From assembly GCF_000166195.2 (NCBI RefSeq), contig NZ_CM001403.1, positions 7,862,877 to 7,926,876 of the forward strand: a DNA stretch of 64,000 nucleotides, read 5' to 3'. Origin of the DNA: Mucilaginibacter paludis DSM 18603. GTDB lineage: Bacteria; Bacteroidota; Bacteroidia; Sphingobacteriales; Sphingobacteriaceae. The notes below the pieces were generated by a model. That model saw nothing but the letters and a program-made list of their open reading frames with translations. It was not told the origin of the DNA and ran no database searches. Shown here in pieces: positions 8,701 through 17,467 of this stretch. Both the position numbers and the translations under genes were made by a program. Position 1 is the first letter of the stretch. The number at the start of each line of letters is the position of its first letter.

Positions 8701-10146
8701 AAAAATGCAAAGCGAATGGTGCGCTTTATTAATCAGTTGCTTGATTTGCGCAAGGCGCAGAGCGGCAAAGCTACACTCCGGGTTTCACAGGTAGATATGG
8801 TATCGTTCGTGAAAAAAATAAGTGAATATTTTACCGACCTGGCCCGCGAAAAACATATTGAGCTTCAAATTACCGCCAGCCGTGATATTGTATTGCTTTG
8901 GATAGATGCCGAAAAAATTGATGTTGTGATCTATAACCTGCTGGCCAATGCCTTTAAGTTTAGCCCGGCCAACAAAACTATACAAGTGCTGATTGGACAG
9001 GCGTATGCAAATGCCCCGGTATTGATTGAGATAGCCGACCAGGGCCAGGGCGTGCCGGAAAACAAACTGCAGGACATTTTTGAGCTGTATTATGAAGGAG
9101 ACCACAACGAGAGCAAAAACCTGAAAGGCACCGGTATAGGCCTTGCTTTAGCCAAAGAGCTGGTGGCTATTCATCAGGGTAAAATTTCTGCGAAAAATAA
9201 TACCGATAAAGGCCTCACTGTATCCATCGAATTGAAAGCCGGAAAAGAACATTTTGCAACTGCCGATGTGGTTTTTGTTGATGCGCCCGAAGTACCTCAT
9301 GAGTTTGAGGAAACTATGGAGGGTATGTTATTACAAACCATTCATCATCCCAAACATCAACATGACGTAAACGTGCCCTTAGTTTTATTGGTTGAAGACA
9401 ATAACGATCTGCGGATGTTTTTAGCAGCACAACTCAGTAGCCTTTACCGTGTAGAAGTTGCCGAAAATGGGCAGGAAGGTTTACAAAAAGCAATCAATTT
9501 ATTACCCGACCTGGTGTTGAGCGATGTAATGATGCCTAAAATGGATGGCATACAAATGCTTGATGAGTTAAAGAACAATATCCTGACGAGCCATATCCCA
9601 GTCGTGCTATTGTCGGCAAAGTTTTCGATTGAAAACCAGATAGAAGGATTAAAATACGGGGCCGACTCCTATATCACCAAACCTTTTGATAACGGCTTTT
9701 TACTGGCATCGATAGAAAACCTGATCAGGCAGCGCAAAAAAATATTTGATACTCTTTTAAGCGGCAAAAAAACCATTTCGCTTAGCCCGGCCGAGATCGT
9801 AATCACCTCGCACGATGAAATATTTCTGAAAAAGGTCATCCAAATTGTCGAGGATCGAATGGTTGATCCTGAGTTTAATATCGAATCCGTTTCTGAGGCG
9901 GTTAATTTGAGCCGTTCGGCTTTTTATAAAAAATTTAAAAGCCTCACCAATATGGCCCCTGTTGAATTTGTAAGGGAGATGCGCCTGAAAAGAGCAAAGC
10001 AAATGTTAGATGCCGGCCAAAATAACATGACCGAAATAGCATACGCCGTAGGTTTCAATAACTCCAGGTATTTCAGCACTTGTTTTAAAGAGCTTTATCA
10101 TCAATCACCAACCGACTATCTCAAGTCGATATCAATAAAAGCGTAA
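5755..10146 (+). CDS. Hybrid two-component system sensor/regulator (HTCS) of the pectin locus
   Basis: This 1463-residue single-chain sensor and transcription factor has, in order: a signal peptide (about 1-24); two-component regulator propeller repeats of the periplasmic sensor (about 25-790, recurring motifs such as MWFGTWDGLNRFDG and VWVGTYESGLN); a Y_Y_Y domain (about 800-890); one membrane segment (about 895-919); HisKA with phospho-acceptor His948 in SHELRTP; HATPase (N box near 1062); a receiver with Asp1257 in SDVMMP; and an AraC-type DNA-binding domain (about 1353-1463). Proteins of this design bind an oligosaccharide in the periplasm and activate the adjacent polysaccharide utilisation genes. 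SusC follows after 247 bases, so its target is very likely block A, and possibly block B too. Confidence 0.95.
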   Translation: MPATKVLTICVIAFFLSMAFCADAQLKCKIEHYSTEDGLSHNRIMCMLKDREGFMWFGTWDGLNRFDGHNFVVYKSKPGDTSSLRNNRIENIIEDKAGFLWVQAYDNRVYRFDKKNGQFLAIEAGAPFNRGSQPIFTRMELSKNGRIWLITKKEGIFLIDEPDAVHPHCTRFAQGLGRSLSLPSNTIQFFHQDQQSNVWISTANGICLIAKNRFGKYTSSTLSGRNDLTCAEDTKDTIWLGTRAGSLIYIPKSTKQFTELKLTDNSINQLIVSKKNNCVYATSSGAQVIKIQRSNRAFSLFTMPQAGQFFSLYEDKRGLLWLEADRYGIVKFDPERKSFKGFNQKTDAFFDHYVKFYRVIEDNNGSVWVSMDHGGFGYYNPVTDNVDYFYDEPGSGNHWFSNIIVCTYMDPAGVLWLNADDKGLNKIVFQRNDFNQKLIVTNTVNRSDNEIRGLCYDSQNRLWLASKSGNLYIYKNDKQVPVSFLNTPKDGIGVIYAILQDKKGCVWIGTRSNGLFRAVPVNAQQTAYQLTHFETGKNDIFSLNSNVIYSLLEDRQGRVWVGTYESGLNLVDEQNGWIRFLNIKNCFKNYPKKSFLKIRNLKEDAKGNIWLATTDGLLIVDPDQYHIDHSRFAGFSKISGDRTSLSKNDIQFIYRDSKAAMWLCTSGGGLDKAIGDNPFKKLNFKVYTTEDGLTSDYVLSCVEDNDNNLWLATENGLSKFNPQSDKFRNYDSYDGLPKTGFSESSSLKLPNGNLVFGGITGYVSFNPRSILSPKIFVNMAFTNLQVNNNDIFPDQSGGILKQNIDQTSGLRLQYNQNIIAVDYAVLDYRLTSKQNYAYRLLGFDNLWHDNKGQRRATYTNLPPGDYKFEVKSTAADLYLNTPYKSLSITILPPPWCTWWAYLIYMVILSIAIAIVRRIALTMLKLRHRIAVEQKMADLKVGFFTNVSHELRTPLTLILNPIEEIFDKEKLSAQGVEHIHVVRKNAKRMVRFINQLLDLRKAQSGKATLRVSQVDMVSFVKKISEYFTDLAREKHIELQITASRDIVLLWIDAEKIDVVIYNLLANAFKFSPANKTIQVLIGQAYANAPVLIEIADQGQGVPENKLQDIFELYYEGDHNESKNLKGTGIGLALAKELVAIHQGKISAKNNTDKGLTVSIELKAGKEHFATADVVFVDAPEVPHEFEETMEGMLLQTIHHPKHQHDVNVPLVLLVEDNNDLRMFLAAQLSSLYRVEVAENGQEGLQKAINLLPDLVLSDVMMPKMDGIQMLDELKNNILTSHIPVVLLSAKFSIENQIEGLKYGADSYITKPFDNGFLLASIENLIRQRKKIFDTLLSGKKTISLSPAEIVITSHDEIFLKKVIQIVEDRMVDPEFNIESVSEAVNLSRSAFYKKFKSLTNMAPVEFVREMRLKRAKQMLDAGQNNMTEIAYAVGFNNSRYFSTCFKELYHQSPTDYLKSISIKA

Positions 10147-10184
10147 AACCGCATTCAAAGCCTTATTTCACGCATTTTATATTA

Positions 10185-10215
10185 AAATTTGAACAAATTC
10201 GATCAAATTTCGAAC
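10185..10215 (+). promoter_or_regulatory. Candidate HTCS-binding direct repeat upstream of susC
   Basis: AAATTTGAAC (10185-10194) recurs as AAATTTCGAAC (10205-10215), offset 20 bases, two helical turns. It lies just upstream of the candidate promoter box at 10237. Paired direct repeats at this place suit a dimeric AraC-type activator such as the preceding HTCS. The assignment is inferred from position and repetition only. Confidence 0.4.
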
Positions 10216-10236
10216 ACCTCTGCACACCCTCCTGCC

Positions 10237-10244
10237 TACGTTTG
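10237..10244 (+). promoter_or_regulatory. Candidate promoter -7 box for the susCD operon
   Basis: TACGTTTG fits the Bacteroidota -7 consensus TAnnTTTG. No good -33 TTTG is visible, as expected for an activator-dependent promoter. It would give a leader of roughly 145 bases before the susC start at 10394. Confidence 0.4.
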
Positions 10245-10393
10245 TAGCGCTGCATATAGCCTGTAACATCCATCTCCGGTACCGGGAAAACCCGGCAGGT
10301 TATACCAGCCAACCAATTATATTATTAACCGGGCTAATGGGCATACATCAAATGGTGCCGATGAACCTTAAACCTTCAAAAACAAATTAAATT

Positions 10394-13300
10394 ATGAAAA
10401 AAGTTTTACTACAAACTTTGCTCATGTTCCTTTTGGGCTCAGCCTGGGCCCAAACCAGAACAATTAGCGGTAAGGTAACTGATGAACGGGGCGAATCGTT
10501 ACCAAGCGTTAACGTTAAGGTAAAGGGAACTGCCATTGTTACTGCCGCTGCTGCGGATGGCACCTACAAATTATCAGTTCCGGGGACCGAATCGGTACTG
10601 GTTTTTTCTTTCATCGGTTATAAACCTAAAGAAATAAAGGTGGGCGGCCAAACAGTGATCAACGTGTCGCTTGAGCCCGACTCCAAATTACTGAACGAGG
10701 TCGTAGCCATTGGTTATCAAACCGTGAGGCGCAGGGATTTGGTTACCGCCGTATCATCTGTTACGGCAAAAGACCTGAAAGATAACCCAACATTATCTGC
10801 CGCCGAAGCGCTCCAGGGCAAATTAGCAGGCGTACAGGTTACCGTTGCCGATGGGCAGCCCGGCGCTTCCGCAGATATTTACATCCGGGGCCGTACCTCC
10901 ATAACACAAAGCGGTTCTCCGTTATATATTGTGGATGGCATACAGGTTGATGGCGCGCTGAATGCCTTATCACCACAGGATATCGAATCGATAGATGTAT
11001 TGAAAGATGCCGCTTCAACATCCATCTATGGCGCCCGCGGCTCAAATGGGGTTGTAATTATTACTACCAAAGGCGGTACCAATACCAACGGAAAAACAAC
11101 GGTAAACTATAATAACAGCTTCTCTATCCAAAAGCTGCCCAAAGAGCTGGATGTGATGGGCCCCTTCGATTTTCTCGAATTTCAATACGAGCGTTCAAAA
11201 ATAACCGGCGATACGAGCTACATTGCCCGGTATTATAAAACAGGGAACCCTTACAGCAGGATAACCGATTACCAGAATGTTGACAACATCGACTGGCAGA
11301 AAATTATGTTTGGCCGTAATGCCCTGCAGCAAACCCATAACATCAGCATATCCGGAGGCACCAAACAAACGCAGTATAACCTAAGCGGCACTTATAATGA
11401 TCAGGAAGGCATCCTGTTGTATACCCAATATAAAAGAGGGTTGATCAACTTCAGGTTTGACCACCAGGCCAGCAGCAAATTAAAAATCAGTTTTAATGTG
11501 CGTTACAATAATAACGTGTTAGACGGGCAAGGCACAGCCGACGCGGGCGGCGCGCAGAGCAATAACCTGAGGCAGATTGTACGTTATCAGCCCATACTGG
11601 TACCCAACCAGACGCTTGATTATTATGACGCCGCCGAAGCTGCCGCAACCAGCGGCAACGGCTTATCGTTAATTAACCCACTTGAGGAGATGCAACAACA
11701 ATACAGAAAGCGATCTAACAATGTATTGAATATCAACGCATCTGTCAATTACAATATCACCAAAAGATTGGTTTTCAGATCGGTAGCGGCAATTGACTAT
11801 AACAACACCAATATGCGCACTTTTGACGATACCATCACCTACAACGCACGTACTACAGGAGGCAAACAGCCATTGATAACGGTGACCAATAACAATGTCC
11901 GCACGATCAATAACTCCAATACCTTAGATTATAATAATCCCGCCATTATGGGGTCAAAGCATAGTATCGATGTTTTGGTGGGTCAGGAAACCTATCAAAC
12001 CTATACCGTTGTAAATGGCCTCGACCTGCGCAATTACCCCATAGGCACATCGCCGGATCAGGCTTTTGCCAACTACTCCCTGGCACAAACTGTTCAGCCG
12101 CCAACCGTATCAGAGATCCCGATCCAAAATTTCTCGCTGTTTTCCCGGGTGAGCTATAATTACGCCGGTAAATATTTTGCCACATTTAATTTAAGGGCCG
12201 ATGCAAGTTCTGTTTTCGGGCCGCAAAATAAATGGGGCTATTTCCCTTCCGCCTCTTTGGCCTGGCGTGTATCTGACGAGAACTTTATGAAAAACCAAAA
12301 CCTGGTATCTGATCTGAAGCTGAGGCTAAGCTATGGTTCTGTGGGTAATAACCGCATCAGTCCGTTTTCTTATGGAAACTTTTTTGCACCGGGCAAATCC
12401 TATTATCTCAATGACCTTTTTGTTTTCGGAGCATCAACCACCAGCCTGGGTAACCCCGACTTAAAATGGGAATCGCAGTTATCAAGAAACATCGGGATAG
12501 ATGTCGCCTTTTTTAAAGGCCGCCTTCAGCTTACCGTGGATGCATACCGTAATACTACCAGCAACCTGCTGTTAAGTAATGTGATACCTACAAACTCCGG
12601 TTATAGCAGCCAGTTGCAGAATGTAGGCGCTACCCAAAATACCGGGCTCGAAATCCAGTTGAACGGCACCATTATGCAGACTAAAAACTTTAGATGGACC
12701 GGAAACTTTAATATTGCATGGAACAAAAACATTATCAAAAGCTTAGGGGCACAACAATCGTTCACCGTTAATTCCGGATTTTTCAACTCATCACAGCAAC
12801 CGGCTGACTACCTGGTTAAAGTGGGAGAAGAAGTTGGTACCTTTTATGGCTTAAAGAATGATGGCTATTACAAAATATCTGATTTTGATGCCACGCCTTA
12901 CAGCAATCCACTATATCCCTGGGCAACTACCAAATATACGCTGAAGGCAGGTGTGCCAACATCGTCCATATCTTCAACAACGGTACAGCCCGGAACGCAA
13001 AAATTTGTTGATGTTGTACCTGATGGTAAAATTACCACGGCAGATTATACGGTAATTGGCCATGCTTTACCCAAAGGCATAGGCGGTTTTGGGCAAACCT
13101 TTGCCTATAAAAATTTCGACCTCAACATCTTCCTTAATTTTTCTTACGGCAACCAGGTGGCCAATTACAACAAGCTTGAGTTTACCAGCACCTACTCAAA
13201 CGGCGCCAACCTGCTCAGCTCATTTAACGACAGGTACCGTACCGTTGATCCCAGAACCGGGGTACAGGTGCAGGGCGTACCCAGCGCGGCCGTTGGCGTA

Positions 13301-13654
13301 ATAGGTGCTTCGCCGGATATACTGAATGCCCTTAACGGCAATGCAAAGTATTGGATACCCGTGCAGAGTGTTGAGTGGGATAACAACCAGTCGTTCGCTT
13401 TAGAGAGCGGCTCATTCATCCGCCTAAATAACGTTACGCTGGGCTATACCCTTCCCCGCAACGTCACCAACCGGATCAAAGTTTCAAGCCTCAGGGTGTT
13501 TATTACAGGCACCAACCTGGGCACTATTACAGGTTACACCGGTTATGATCCGGATGTGAGCACCAGGCGCGGGTCGCCGGTTACAGCGGGTGCCGATTAT
13601 TCCGCATTTCCAAAGGCCCGTGTATTTACCGCCGGCTTAAATGTTTCATTTTAA
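10394..13654 (+). CDS. SusC/RagA-family TonB-dependent oligosaccharide transporter
   Basis: The 1086-residue protein has a signal peptide (about 1-19, cleavage after AWA), a CarboxypepD_reg-like beta-sandwich (about 22-100, RTISGKVTDERGESLPSVNVKVKGT), a TonB plug (about 105-225) with the SusC hallmark ASTSIYGARGSNGVVIITTKGG, and a 22-strand-type barrel ending in NVSF. It imports oligosaccharides over the outer membrane together with the SusD encoded 12 bases downstream. The locus context (CE8, PL9, pectin glycosidases) points to pectic fragments as cargo. Length is normal for the family. Confidence 0.95.
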   Translation: MKKVLLQTLLMFLLGSAWAQTRTISGKVTDERGESLPSVNVKVKGTAIVTAAAADGTYKLSVPGTESVLVFSFIGYKPKEIKVGGQTVINVSLEPDSKLLNEVVAIGYQTVRRRDLVTAVSSVTAKDLKDNPTLSAAEALQGKLAGVQVTVADGQPGASADIYIRGRTSITQSGSPLYIVDGIQVDGALNALSPQDIESIDVLKDAASTSIYGARGSNGVVIITTKGGTNTNGKTTVNYNNSFSIQKLPKELDVMGPFDFLEFQYERSKITGDTSYIARYYKTGNPYSRITDYQNVDNIDWQKIMFGRNALQQTHNISISGGTKQTQYNLSGTYNDQEGILLYTQYKRGLINFRFDHQASSKLKISFNVRYNNNVLDGQGTADAGGAQSNNLRQIVRYQPILVPNQTLDYYDAAEAAATSGNGLSLINPLEEMQQQYRKRSNNVLNINASVNYNITKRLVFRSVAAIDYNNTNMRTFDDTITYNARTTGGKQPLITVTNNNVRTINNSNTLDYNNPAIMGSKHSIDVLVGQETYQTYTVVNGLDLRNYPIGTSPDQAFANYSLAQTVQPPTVSEIPIQNFSLFSRVSYNYAGKYFATFNLRADASSVFGPQNKWGYFPSASLAWRVSDENFMKNQNLVSDLKLRLSYGSVGNNRISPFSYGNFFAPGKSYYLNDLFVFGASTTSLGNPDLKWESQLSRNIGIDVAFFKGRLQLTVDAYRNTTSNLLLSNVIPTNSGYSSQLQNVGATQNTGLEIQLNGTIMQTKNFRWTGNFNIAWNKNIIKSLGAQQSFTVNSGFFNSSQQPADYLVKVGEEVGTFYGLKNDGYYKISDFDATPYSNPLYPWATTKYTLKAGVPTSSISSTTVQPGTQKFVDVVPDGKITTADYTVIGHALPKGIGGFGQTFAYKNFDLNIFLNFSYGNQVANYNKLEFTSTYSNGANLLSSFNDRYRTVDPRTGVQVQGVPSAAVGVIGASPDILNALNGNAKYWIPVQSVEWDNNQSFALESGSFIRLNNVTLGYTLPRNVTNRIKVSSLRVFITGTNLGTITGYTGYDPDVSTRRGSPVTAGADYSAFPKARVFTAGLNVSF

Positions 13655-13666
13655 AAGGAATCAACT

Positions 13667-15562
13667 ATGAAAATTAAAATATATCCTCAACTAACCAAAC
13701 TGGCGGTTATTGCCGGCATCGCTTCCTGCGCATTGGTTTCGTGTAAAAAGTTCATTTCGCCCGAACCTGTTTCATCTTTCAGCCAGCAATTTGTATTTAG
13801 TAACTTACCTTACGCCAAGGCCGCGGTAATCGGAGTTTATAATAACCTTTCGGGGCAAAACTCTTACGGGCTGTATTATAGCATGTATTACCCCTACGAT
13901 ACCGACGAAATGATGGGAGCGGGCGGCAATACCCAGGACGGGGAGCGCCGCGACCTGGCCCGTTACAATATCACCTCAACCAACGGTGGTATATCGGCTG
14001 CTTATGCCAACAATTACTCGGGTATTGAGCGCGCCAATATTTGCATTGAGCAAATACCTCAGATGGCGTTATATAGTTCGGGCTCCGCAATTGAAAAAGG
14101 CGAGCTGCGAAGGTTATATGGTGAAGCCCTTACGTTAAGGGCGCAGTTTTATTTTGACCTGGTAAAGGTTTGGGGAGATGTGCCGGCGCAATGGCTGCCT
14201 TCTGCAGAGATGCCTACTTTATTTATACCCAAAACAGACCGCGACACCATTTACAACCGTTTGCTTAACGACCTGAAAACAGCCGAAGACCTGGTGCCCT
14301 GGAGAACTGAGATTGCCACTTTAGGCGATGCCGCCGACGAACGTATTACCAAAGTTGCAGTAAAGGCGCTAAGAGCAAGGATAGCGCTTTTTCGTGGTGG
14401 ATATTCTTTACGCAGGGTAAGCAATGCCATGGAACGCCGCGCTGATTATAAAACCTATTATACCATAGCCCGCGACGAGTGTGCCGATATTATGGCGCGA
14501 AGAGATCAGCATACGCTTAACGCAAGTTATAAAGCCCTGTGGCAAACTTATGTATGCGGCCGTAACGCCAATGAGCCTAACGGCGAGTTTTTGTTCCAGA
14601 TAGCCGAAGGTGGCAATACCGGCACCACCGACGGGCGGATCGGGGTTTATAATGGCACCAAAGTTGGCCAGAGTTCAAATGGTTCCTTATCTATTCTACC
14701 TACCTACTATTATTCTTTCGACTCTACCGACGTTCGCCGCGATGTTACTGCCGCACCTTATGAAACCAAAAACGATTTGGTGAGCCGCACCGGCCACGCT
14801 ATTACCAATATACCGGATGGCAAATTCAGAAGGGAATGGTGGAGCAACCCGGTAAACCCTACCTTGGCTACGCTGCAATCGGGCATTAACTGGATCTTAA
14901 TTCGTTTTTCGGATGTTTTATTGATGTATGCCGAAGCTGATAATGAACTTAACGGCGCTCCGTCTCAGGCAGCTATATCGGCCGTTAACGAGGTAAGTAA
15001 ACGGGCGCATGGCGGCAACCAAGCTTTGGTGCCCGCCATCCCTACCGACTACACCGGATTTTTCAAGTATCTGGTACGTGAGCGCTACCTCGAATTTGGT
15101 GGCGAAGGCATCCGCAAATACGATCTGATCCGCTGGAACCTGTTAACCGCCGCCATTGCCGAAACCAAGGTAAACCTGGCTAATATGGGAGCCGCCGTGC
15201 CATTGGCCATGAATGCACCAAGCTACATGGCCTCCCCAGCTCCGTACTGCCTTAGCGCCACCTTGCCACAATTTATGTACTACTGGACTACACTTCCAAC
15301 GGTATATAATGGCAGTAATTTAAATACCTACGATGATTCGAGGATATGGGCAAACTCCTTATATAAACCAGCCCCGACTACAACACCGGCCAATACCACA
15401 AAGGTAAACTGGGTTGGCGTTCAGGGCACATCGGGCTTTAACGCGGTTTATACCAATTTATTCGCCTTTGCTTTCAAGCCCAATCATAGTGAGCTGTACC
15501 CCATCTATATCAACCAGATCAATGCAAGTGCAGGTGTTTTAACCCAGGATTACAACTATTAA
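13667..15562 (+). CDS. SusD/RagB-family surface glycan-binding lipoprotein
   Basis: The 631-residue lipoprotein (signal ending in CALVSCKKF, lipid cysteine at residue 26) has the SusD layout: N-terminal PEPVSSFSQQFVFSN, the LYGEALTLRAQFYFDLVKVWGDVP helix repeat region near residues 150-175, and the C-terminal RYLEFGGEGIRKYDLIRWNL motif near residues 465-490. It forms the lid of the SusC transporter and binds the imported glycan at the cell surface. The SusC stop is 12 bases upstream and AAGGA precedes the start codon. A strong hairpin follows the stop. Confidence 0.95.
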   Translation: MKIKIYPQLTKLAVIAGIASCALVSCKKFISPEPVSSFSQQFVFSNLPYAKAAVIGVYNNLSGQNSYGLYYSMYYPYDTDEMMGAGGNTQDGERRDLARYNITSTNGGISAAYANNYSGIERANICIEQIPQMALYSSGSAIEKGELRRLYGEALTLRAQFYFDLVKVWGDVPAQWLPSAEMPTLFIPKTDRDTIYNRLLNDLKTAEDLVPWRTEIATLGDAADERITKVAVKALRARIALFRGGYSLRRVSNAMERRADYKTYYTIARDECADIMARRDQHTLNASYKALWQTYVCGRNANEPNGEFLFQIAEGGNTGTTDGRIGVYNGTKVGQSSNGSLSILPTYYYSFDSTDVRRDVTAAPYETKNDLVSRTGHAITNIPDGKFRREWWSNPVNPTLATLQSGINWILIRFSDVLLMYAEADNELNGAPSQAAISAVNEVSKRAHGGNQALVPAIPTDYTGFFKYLVRERYLEFGGEGIRKYDLIRWNLLTAAIAETKVNLANMGAAVPLAMNAPSYMASPAPYCLSATLPQFMYYWTTLPTVYNGSNLNTYDDSRIWANSLYKPAPTTTPANTTKVNWVGVQGTSGFNAVYTNLFAFAFKPNHSELYPIYINQINASAGVLTQDYNY

Positions 15563-15573
15563 AATTAACACTT

Positions 15574-15608
15574 TTGTACAGAGGCTACCTCGGGTAACCT
15601 CTGTACAA
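15574..15608 (+). terminator. Intercistronic hairpin after susD
   Basis: Arms TTGTACAGAGGCTACC and GGTAACCTCTGTACAA form a 16-base stem (one mismatch) with a 3-base loop, followed by TTTAATC rather than a long U-tract. It may be a leaky terminator or an RNA-stabilising hairpin that keeps susCD expressed above the CE8 gene. Confidence 0.65.
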
Positions 15609-15666
15609 TTTAATCACCTTTAAGGTAATCACAAAAACAAAGTAAACCTCCAACCCGTAAACTAAA

Positions 15667-16614
15667 ATGAAAAAGCTCTTATTTTTCTGTTTGATTTTTA
15701 CCAGCTTAAACCAGGTATATGGAGCCAGACGCATTACGGTAGCACAGGATGGCAGCGGCAATTATAAAACAGTTCAGGAGGCTGTTAACGCGGTAAAAAA
15801 TAATGACGCTGAACGGACGGAAATATTTGTAAAAAAAGGAACCTATAAAGAGCGGATAATTGTCGGTCTCAATAAAATAAACATCTCGCTTATCGGCGAA
15901 GATGTAAAAAATACGGTGCTTGTTTTTGATAATTATGCCTTACGGTTAGATTCGGCCGGGGTAGCTTTGGGCACCGCACGAACGGCAAGTTTTTATGTAT
16001 ACGGCAGTGGCTTTACCGCCAAAAACATCACGTTCCAAAACTCGGCTGGGCCTGTTGGCCAGGCGCTGGCAATTTACATAGCCGGTGACAGGGCCGCATT
16101 TTTTGGCTGCCGCTTTCTGGGTTTCCAGGATACCATATATACCAATGGCCATGGTGCCAGGGAGTACTACCAGGATTGCTATATCGAGGGTACAACGGAT
16201 TTTATTTTTGGCGCGGCAACCGCTTTGTTTGATCACTGCACCATATTCTGCAAAAAAGGCGGGTTGTACATTTCTGCCGCCTCAACGCTCGATACTACCC
16301 AATACGGTTATGTTTTTATGCACTGTACCGTTACCGGGAACGCACCCGACGGCACCTTTGCTTTAGGCAGGCCATGGCGGGCTTACGCCAAAGTTGTTTA
16401 TTTATATTGCGAGCTCGGCAGAGTGATTATGGACGCAGGCTGGGACAATTGGCGTAATGCGGAAAACGAAAAAACAGCCTATTATGCTGAATACAAAAAT
16501 ACCGGCCCGGGGTATCGCCCGGATAAACGGGTAGCCTGGTCGCACCAGCTCAACGATAAAGAAGCCAGATTATATACAAAACAACAAATTTTAAACGATT
16601 GGAATCCTGATTAA
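15667..16614 (+). CDS. Pectin methylesterase (pectinesterase, CE8)
   Basis: This 315-residue secreted enzyme removes methyl esters from homogalacturonan, which prepares it for pectate lyases. A signal peptide (about 1-19, ending VYGA) precedes a right-handed beta-helix. CE8 signatures are all present: Gln132 in GQALA, Gln154-Asp155 in QDTIY, Asp178 in TTDFIFG (the nucleophile position) and Arg235/Trp237 in GRPW. Length matches bacterial CE8 domains without extra modules. It lies 104 bases after susD behind a hairpin, in the same direction as the PL9-type lyase gene. The localisation is periplasmic or extracellular; there is no lipobox. Confidence 0.93.
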   Translation: MKKLLFFCLIFTSLNQVYGARRITVAQDGSGNYKTVQEAVNAVKNNDAERTEIFVKKGTYKERIIVGLNKINISLIGEDVKNTVLVFDNYALRLDSAGVALGTARTASFYVYGSGFTAKNITFQNSAGPVGQALAIYIAGDRAAFFGCRFLGFQDTIYTNGHGAREYYQDCYIEGTTDFIFGAATALFDHCTIFCKKGGLYISAASTLDTTQYGYVFMHCTVTGNAPDGTFALGRPWRAYAKVVYLYCELGRVIMDAGWDNWRNAENEKTAYYAEYKNTGPGYRPDKRVAWSHQLNDKEARLYTKQQILNDWNPD

Positions 16615-16704
16615 ACAGGTTACCGGGGATTATTGCCCAAGCTGCCGGTGTGATGACGGATATTTTTGATAAGCATTTTACAGAAATAAATAAAGCGATA
16701 CGAA

Positions 16705-17142
16705 ATGAAAGAATTACCTTATTTTTTTAATTTATTAAAAAATAACAACCTCATATCTAACGCCGTAAACAACAGAAAGCTGAGCGATGATGACCTGGCC
16801 GGGCTTGACTATACGCGCAAGGACAAGAACGCGGTTACCGTTAAAAACTTTATTTTGGATGAGTATGATCAATTTACCGAGGTTTTTATCCTGATGAGCG
16901 AATTTGGCGTCCTGGTAGATTTTATCACCCACGACACCAAATATTTTGAAAATGCCATGCTGTATTTTAATACCAATGCTGTCGCCCGCCGCAAACGGGG
17001 ATATATTGCCGAGCAAAAAGCATTGCAGGTGACGGCCAAGCAAATCAACAAATTCGATATTTTTTCGGTAACCGTACACGGCGCGGTTATGATTTCAGAA
17101 TTTTACGGTTGTAAAATAATGACAGGCTTCTACGCCGGTTAA
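16705..17142 (+). CDS. Uncharacterised 145-residue protein between CE8 and PL9
   Basis: I do not recognise this protein. It has no signal peptide, lipobox or membrane segment, so it is probably cytoplasmic. It is rich in charged residues in the first half (DDDLAGLDYTRKDKNAV) and has a mixed alpha/beta look. It lies 90 bases after the CE8 gene on the same strand and is closed off by a terminator at 17344-17378. An ORF on the opposite strand (16735-17079) also exists, but the + frame has better codon use, an amphipathic pattern and a plausible start, so I keep only the + gene. Confidence 0.55.
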   Translation: MKELPYFFNLLKNNNLISNAVNNRKLSDDDLAGLDYTRKDKNAVTVKNFILDEYDQFTEVFILMSEFGVLVDFITHDTKYFENAMLYFNTNAVARRKRGYIAEQKALQVTAKQINKFDIFSVTVHGAVMISEFYGCKIMTGFYAG

Positions 17143-17467
17143 ATGTATAGCAGAAAGCCAGCCTATGCCGGTGAATTTTAATAATAACGCAGTCCGGAAG
17201 CCGATTTAACTACCCTACCTTTAAGGCTTTTGTCCGAGTAGATCTCCAGCAATCAACATTGTTTTATATTAAAAAAATATAATAAAATACACTCCTTACC
17301 AACATTGTAAAATCAAGTAAATAATTATCAATCAATACCTTAATGCAATCGTTGCCGGTAACGATTGCACAGTTTTTTATCTAATAATATTTCAAATATC
17401 AATATATTAAAATGACATTAGAGTTAAATTATAAACCAATTAGTATTTAATATTAACCTTTGAGAAA
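17143..17467. other. Intergenic region between the 145-residue gene and the PL9 gene
   Basis: These 325 bases are strongly AT-rich. They hold one clear terminator (17344-17378) and then about 90 bases that should carry the promoter of the lyase gene at 17468. I see no exact TAnnTTTG box (the nearest, TAACCTTTG, has one base too many and abuts the start codon), no repeat and no ORF. Confidence 0.5.
17344..17378 (+). terminator. Rho-independent terminator
   Basis: Perfect 10-base stem TGCAATCGTT / AACGATTGCA with a 6-base loop, followed by CAG and six T residues. It ends the transcript that includes CE8 and the 145-residue gene. Confidence 0.85.

Noticed and set aside
16735..17079. Opposite-strand ORF of 114 codons within the 145-residue gene
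   Set aside because: It mirrors the + gene, has no recognisable domain, and would be antisense in an otherwise + operon.
17400..17467. Promoter box TAACCTTTG before the PL9 gene
   Set aside because: The spacing is one base too long, and the box touches the start codon, leaving no leader.
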